Shown here: positions 7,536 to 9,317 of the stretch, one piece after another | How positions within the stretch are numbered: the stretch's first letter is position 1 | Layout of the letters: each line of letters starts with the position of its first letter | Origin: DATKZB01 sp035528235 | GTDB taxonomy: Bacteria > Planctomycetota > Phycisphaerae > FEN-1346 | DNA: 9,317 bases | Direction of reading: 5' to 3' | NCBI GenBank assembly: GCA_035528235.1 | Contig: DATKZB010000014.1 | Location: 1-9,317, forward strand | Made by a program: the position numbers and the translations under genes | Notes under the pieces: generated by a model | Database searches by the model: none | What the model was told of the DNA's origin: nothing | Seen by the model: only the letters and a program-made list of their open reading frames with translations

Positions 7536-7564
7536 TTGACGCGCGGCCGAAAATGGTGTATAGT
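7536..7564 (+). promoter_or_regulatory. Strong candidate sigma70-type promoter for the PEP-CTERM gene
   Basis: TTGACG (7536-7541) and TATAGT (7559-7564) are separated by exactly 17 bases; each box matches five of six consensus positions. It is the best promoter in the window. Transcription should start near 7571, leaving about 210 nt of untranslated leader before the ATG at 7782. Confidence 0.6.
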
Positions 7565-7713
7565 CTTACAAGAGAAGGCCACGTCAGAAGGTTTCTGCTG
7601 CCCGGAGGGGATCGGGGTGGAGCGGGCCAAAAGACGACTACTTGGCGGTCGGGGGGGGAATCCTCCGGCCGCTTTCATTTTGCGCATCAAGACGGCGTCA
7701 TTCGGAATCTGAG

Positions 7714-7741
7714 GGAGATCGGCCGCGCGGCCGGTTTCTCC
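7714..7741 (+). other. Two-part hairpin in the leader of the PEP-CTERM gene
   Basis: CGGCC (7720-7724) pairs with GGCCG (7729-7733) around the loop GCGC, and GGAGA (7714-7718) pairs with TCTCC (7737-7741) outside it, separated by a small asymmetric internal loop. It sits about 25 bases before the Shine-Dalgarno AAGGGGGG. A smaller hairpin, CAGAA-ggt-TTCTG, lies at 7585-7597 near the expected transcript start. These may stabilise the mRNA or affect translation. Confidence 0.4.
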
Positions 7742-7781
7742 AGGTCTGTGACAGGCGCATGGCATCGAAGGGGGGCCGACG

Positions 7782-8813
7782 ATGGTTAGCGTAAAGGACG
7801 TGACAAGGGTGGCGATTGGGGCGGCGGTGTGGGTAGCGCTGGCCTCGGCCACCTCGGCGGCGATCAACATCGAGACCGTCCCCGTGGGCTACACGGGCAA
7901 CACGGGCGAAGGGTCGGGCATGAGTTACGGCGGCTCCGGCCTGGACCGCATCTGCGGCGCGGTGGACTACCAGTTCAACATCGGCAAGTACGAGGTCACG
8001 GCCGGGCAGTACACGGCGTTCCTCAACAGCGTGGCCGTTACGGACACCCACGGGCTGTACAACACGGACATGTGGTCGAGCGCCTACGGCTGCAAGATCG
8101 AGCGGACGAACACAGGCAGCGGCTATTCGTACAACGTGGCGTCGGACTGGGCCAACCGGCCGGTCAACTACGTGTCGTGGGGCGACGCGGCCCGCTTTGC
8201 CAACTGGCTCCATAACGGCCAGCCGACGCGGGCCCAGGACGCCGACTCCACCGAGGACGGGGCGTACTTCCTGAACGGCGCCACGAGCGACGCGGCCCTG
8301 ATGGCCGTGACGCGCGAGCCCGACGCGACGTGGGCCATCGCCAGCGAAGATGAGTGGTACAAGGCCGCCTACCACAAGAACGACGGGGATACGGGCAACT
8401 ACTTCGACTATCCGACGGGCAACGACACCGTCCCGAGCAACGATCTGGTCGACCCGGACCCGGGCAACAACGCGAACTTTTTCGACGGCGACAGTACCCT
8501 TGGCACCCCCTGGTGGCGCACGCCCGTTGGCGAGTTCGAGAGCTCTGAAAGCCCCTACGACACGTTCGACCAGGGCGGGAACGCCTGCGAGTGGAATGAG
8601 GCGATCCTATACGATTCCCTTCGCGGCCTCCGGGGCGGGTCGTTCGTCCACTTGGCCGTCCTCCTGCACGCGGCGTCTCGGAACTTCGGCTACGCCCCGT
8701 CGACCGAGGGCTACGCAGTCGGGTTCCGTGTCTCCGAGGTCCCTGAGCCGGCTACGCTGGCGCTCCTGGCCCTGGGTGGGGTAGGCTTGCTGATGCGGCA
8801 ACGACGCCGATAG
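7782..8813 (+). CDS. PEP-CTERM protein with formylglycine-generating-enzyme-like (SUMF1 / C-type-lectin fold) domain
   Basis: 343 residues; the ATG at 7782 follows AAGGGGGG by 7 bases. Residues 1-26 are a signal peptide. The SUMF1/FGE-sulfatase domain fills about 64-317, with the landmarks NIGKYEVTAGQYTAFLN (66-82), RPVNYVSWGDAARFANWL (126-143), ASEDEWYKAAYHKN (187-200), GGNACEWNEA (265-274), RGLRGGSF (281-288) and GFRV (314-317). A PEP-CTERM tag ends the protein: VPEP (320-323), hydrophobic segment 324-338, then RQRRR. In PEP-CTERM systems an exosortase removes this tag and delivers the protein to the surface or matrix. The two active-site cysteines of true FGE, which sit a few residues after GGS, are absent (the region reads SFVHLAVLLHAASR), so formylglycine-forming activity is unlikely. 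The same fold serves as the ligand-binding display domain of many retroelement-diversified proteins. A ligand-binding surface protein is the best inference. No exosortase gene is in the window. Confidence 0.93.
   Translation: MVSVKDVTRVAIGAAVWVALASATSAAINIETVPVGYTGNTGEGSGMSYGGSGLDRICGAVDYQFNIGKYEVTAGQYTAFLNSVAVTDTHGLYNTDMWSSAYGCKIERTNTGSGYSYNVASDWANRPVNYVSWGDAARFANWLHNGQPTRAQDADSTEDGAYFLNGATSDAALMAVTREPDATWAIASEDEWYKAAYHKNDGDTGNYFDYPTGNDTVPSNDLVDPDPGNNANFFDGDSTLGTPWWRTPVGEFESSESPYDTFDQGGNACEWNEAILYDSLRGLRGGSFVHLAVLLHAASRNFGYAPSTEGYAVGFRVSEVPEPATLALLALGGVGLLMRQRRR
8622..8729 (+). other. Candidate hypervariable C-terminal segment of the FGE-like domain
   Basis: This encodes residues 281-316, from RGLRGGSF to GFR. 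Its position (last part of a SUMF1-type C-type-lectin fold, bounded by the GGSF and GFR anchors) is where diversity-generating retroelements place their variable region. Most codons at the likely exposed positions end in C (TTC, GTC, CAC, GCC, GTC, CTC, AAC, TTC, GGC, TAC, GCC, GGC, TAC), as they would if derived from AAC codons by adenine mutagenesis. High GC alone also favours C in third position. No template repeat or reverse transcriptase is in the window. Confidence 0.3.
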
Positions 8814-8828
8814 GCGCTCGGCCGCTGA

Positions 8829-8874
8829 GAAAACCAAGGCCGCGTGGGCCACGCACCCGCGCGGCCGTTTTCTT
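8829..8874 (+). terminator. Strong rho-independent terminator after the PEP-CTERM gene
   Basis: GGCCGCGTGGG (8838-8848) pairs with CCCGCGCGGCC (8856-8866) with one U-G wobble and a 7-base loop. GAAAAC (8829-8834) can pair with GTTTTC (8867-8872), and the T-run TTTTCTT follows the stem. It begins 15 bases after the TAG stop. The A-run on the left side would also let it work on the minus strand. Confidence 0.85.
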
Positions 8875-8904
8875 AGGGCGTCTGACGGCGGTGGGCCAAT
8901 CCAT

Positions 8905-8923
8905 CCCCCGGCGGTGCCGGGGG
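8905..8923. other. GC-rich hairpin downstream of the terminator
   Basis: CCCCCGGC (8905-8912) and GCCGGGGG (8916-8923) form a perfect 8-bp stem with the 3-base loop GGT, followed by CTTGTCT. It might be a weak second terminator; the following bases are only partly T. Confidence 0.45.
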
Positions 8924-8990
8924 CTTGTCTATCCGCCCGGCGGGGTCCCGGTGTATACTTTGAGAAGACGGGCTTTGGCCGGGAGTGGCA

Positions 8991-9024
8991 AAAACGCCCT
9001 TTTGGACGGTCCAAACCCCGTTTT
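8991..9024. repeat. Nested inverted repeat (15-bp core dyad, 6-bp outer arms)
   Basis: The core TTTGGAC-g-GTCCAAA (9001-9015) is a perfect 7-1-7 dyad. Outer arms AAAACG (8991-8996) and CGTTTT (9019-9024) are also complementary and nearly equidistant from the centre at 9008. Only C-rich unpaired bases lie between arms and core. Confidence 0.6.
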
Positions 9025-9034
9025 CGGCTCGCCA

Positions 9035-9055
9035 GGGCCGATTCGGCCCCGTTTT
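9035..9055. repeat. Second 15-bp dyad followed by CGTTTT
   Basis: GGGCCGA-t-TCGGCCC (9035-9049) is a perfect 7-1-7 dyad with the same geometry as the one at 9001-9015, centred 34 bases further on, and is directly followed by CGTTTT (9050-9055). As RNA it would fold with a 3-base loop plus T-run, so a small intrinsic terminator is an alternative reading. Confidence 0.55.
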
Positions 9056-9147
9056 GGTAAGATAGGCAAGGGGAAACGCGCCGCTTTTGATCGTTTTTTT
9101 CGATTTTTGATCCGAATGCGCCGGAATCGCGCGTTTTCGACGCCGTT

Positions 9148-9178
9148 TTGACCGTAAATGGACGGGGCTCGATATATG
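9148..9178 (+). promoter_or_regulatory. Weak candidate promoter reading into the repeat cluster
   Basis: TTGACC (9148-9153) is a good -35 box. The only -10-like hexamer nearby is TATATG (9173-9178) at a spacing of 19 bases, inside the AT-rich imperfect dyad 9171-9190. No gene follows within the window. Confidence 0.2.
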
Positions 9179-9195
9179 CTATAACATATCACAAA

Positions 9196-9250
9196 TGGAG
9201 GCCGGAGGCGGGAGGCTGGAGGTAGAGGCAAGAGGCCTGATGCCTGTAGC
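9196..9250. repeat. Degenerate heptanucleotide tandem array (GGAGGC type)
   Basis: Consecutive units read TGGAGGC, CGGAGGC, GGGAGGC, TGGAGGT, AGAGGC (one base short), AAGAGGC, then the more diverged CTGATGC and CTGTAGC. The last unit runs into the first GTAG-headed hairpin. The array is purine-rich on the plus strand and appears non-coding. Confidence 0.65.
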
Positions 9251-9262
9251 CCCGTCAGGGGC
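9246..9262 (+). repeat. REP-like element 1: GTAG-headed hairpin
   Basis: GTAG (9246-9249) is followed directly by CCCC-gtca-GGGG (9250-9261), with G9249-C9262 able to extend the stem. A GTAG tetranucleotide at the 5' foot of a hairpin is the hallmark of REP sequences moved by REP-associated tyrosine transposases (RAYTs). Confidence 0.45.
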
Positions 9263-9271
9263 GGCTGGTCT

Positions 9272-9295
9272 GTAGCCACGGGCGCGAGCCCGTGG
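9272..9295 (+). repeat. REP-like element 2: GTAG-headed 8-bp hairpin with GCGA loop
   Basis: GTAG (9272-9275) is followed by CCACGGGC (9276-9283), loop GCGA and GCCCGTGG (9288-9295): a perfect 8-bp stem closed by a GNRA-type tetraloop. It shares CTGTAGCC with element 1, is in the same orientation, and starts 26 bases after it. Confidence 0.55.
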
Positions 9296-9317
9296 AATCG
9301 AGGACGCCCACCCCCCC

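Larger units (their letters stand above)
7357..7781. other. Divergent intergenic regulatory region
   Basis: This 425-base gap separates the start codons of the propeller gene and the PEP-CTERM gene. It holds a candidate promoter in each direction (7421-7449 minus, 7536-7564 plus) and a plus-strand leader of about 210 nt with hairpins. Short open frames cross it on both strands but none has a ribosome-binding site with protein-like composition. I do not recognise a riboswitch class. Confidence 0.6.
8875..9195. other. Non-coding, dyad- and T-run-rich intergenic region
   Basis: No convincing gene lies here. Frames open on both strands (about 8891-9151 plus and 8929-9279 minus) give Arg/Lys/Pro-rich products without a ribosome-binding site or recognisable domain. 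The stretch from about 8990 to 9195 is visibly less GC-rich than the genes and carries CGTTTT at 9019, 9050, 9092, 9132 and 9144, plus TTTTGATC at 9085-9092 and 9105-9112. A lone -10-like TATACT (8954-8959) has no matching -35 box. It reads like a dispersed intergenic repeat rather than unique sequence (inferred). Confidence 0.5.

Noticed and set aside
9166..9194. Minus-strand promoter in the AT-rich dyad (TTGTGA with TATATC)
   Set aside because: The boxes are only 12 bases apart, too close for a sigma70 promoter.
8891..9279. Short frames on both strands in the 3' intergenic region
   Set aside because: Arg/Lys/Pro-rich products, no Shine-Dalgarno, and they run through dyads, T-runs and the heptad array, so the sequence is better read as non-coding repeat DNA.
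9196..9295. CRISPR-like array
   Set aside because: The units are 7 bases without spacers and the two hairpins are only 26 bases apart with different sequences; there are no cas genes.
8814..9317. Template repeat for a diversity-generating retroelement just after the FGE-like gene
   Set aside because: I compared the downstream sequence by eye with 8622-8729 and found no similar stretch; if a template exists it lies outside the window.

Overview
The window is very GC-rich and codes for exported proteins almost throughout. All five genes begin with a signal peptide. The last one ends in a PEP-CTERM sorting tag, and one hydrolase carries a C-terminal Ig-like (MBG-type) module. Together with the two-module pectate-lyase-3 protein, this points to a Planctomycetota bacterium (Phycisphaerae-like), perhaps environmental. 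The taxonomic call is inferred from protein types, not from a marker gene.

Layout from left to right: (1) a secreted dienelactone-hydrolase/acetylxylan-esterase-like alpha/beta hydrolase on the minus strand (1-1578), cut by the left edge; (2) a 278-base divergent spacer with a candidate minus-strand promoter and a 10-base direct repeat; (3) a secreted protein with two pectate-lyase-3/GH55-like beta-helix modules on the plus strand (1857-3779); (4) an 87-base convergent gap; (5) a second secreted alpha/beta hydrolase with a C-terminal Ig-like domain on the minus strand (3867-5501), whose best-supported start is a CTG codon; (6) a 91-base intercistronic gap holding a perfect 11-bp hairpin; (7) a secreted protein on the minus strand (5593-7356) with seven beta-propeller-like repeats and no recognised function; (8) a 425-base divergent regulatory region with one candidate promoter each way and a leader of about 210 nt; (9) a PEP-CTERM protein with a formylglycine-generating-enzyme-like (SUMF1/C-type-lectin fold) domain on the plus strand (7782-8813), followed by a strong intrinsic terminator; (10) about 440 bases of repeat-rich non-coding DNA: GC hairpin, two 15-bp dyads each followed by CGTTTT, a T-run-rich stretch, a degenerate heptanucleotide array, and two GTAG-headed hairpins like REP elements.

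The three genes at 1-5501 fit carbohydrate or ester breakdown outside the cytoplasm: two esterase-type hydrolases and a beta-helix polysaccharide enzyme. The propeller gene is co-directional with and upstream of the second hydrolase and may share its transcript. The FGE-like protein lacks the catalytic cysteines of true formylglycine-generating enzymes, so it is more likely a surface binding or display protein. The most interesting leads are its C-terminal tail, which resembles the variable region of diversity-generating-retroelement targets, and the REP-like/dyad repeat cluster downstream of it. No reverse transcriptase, template repeat, transposase, tRNA, rRNA or CRISPR array is visible in the window.
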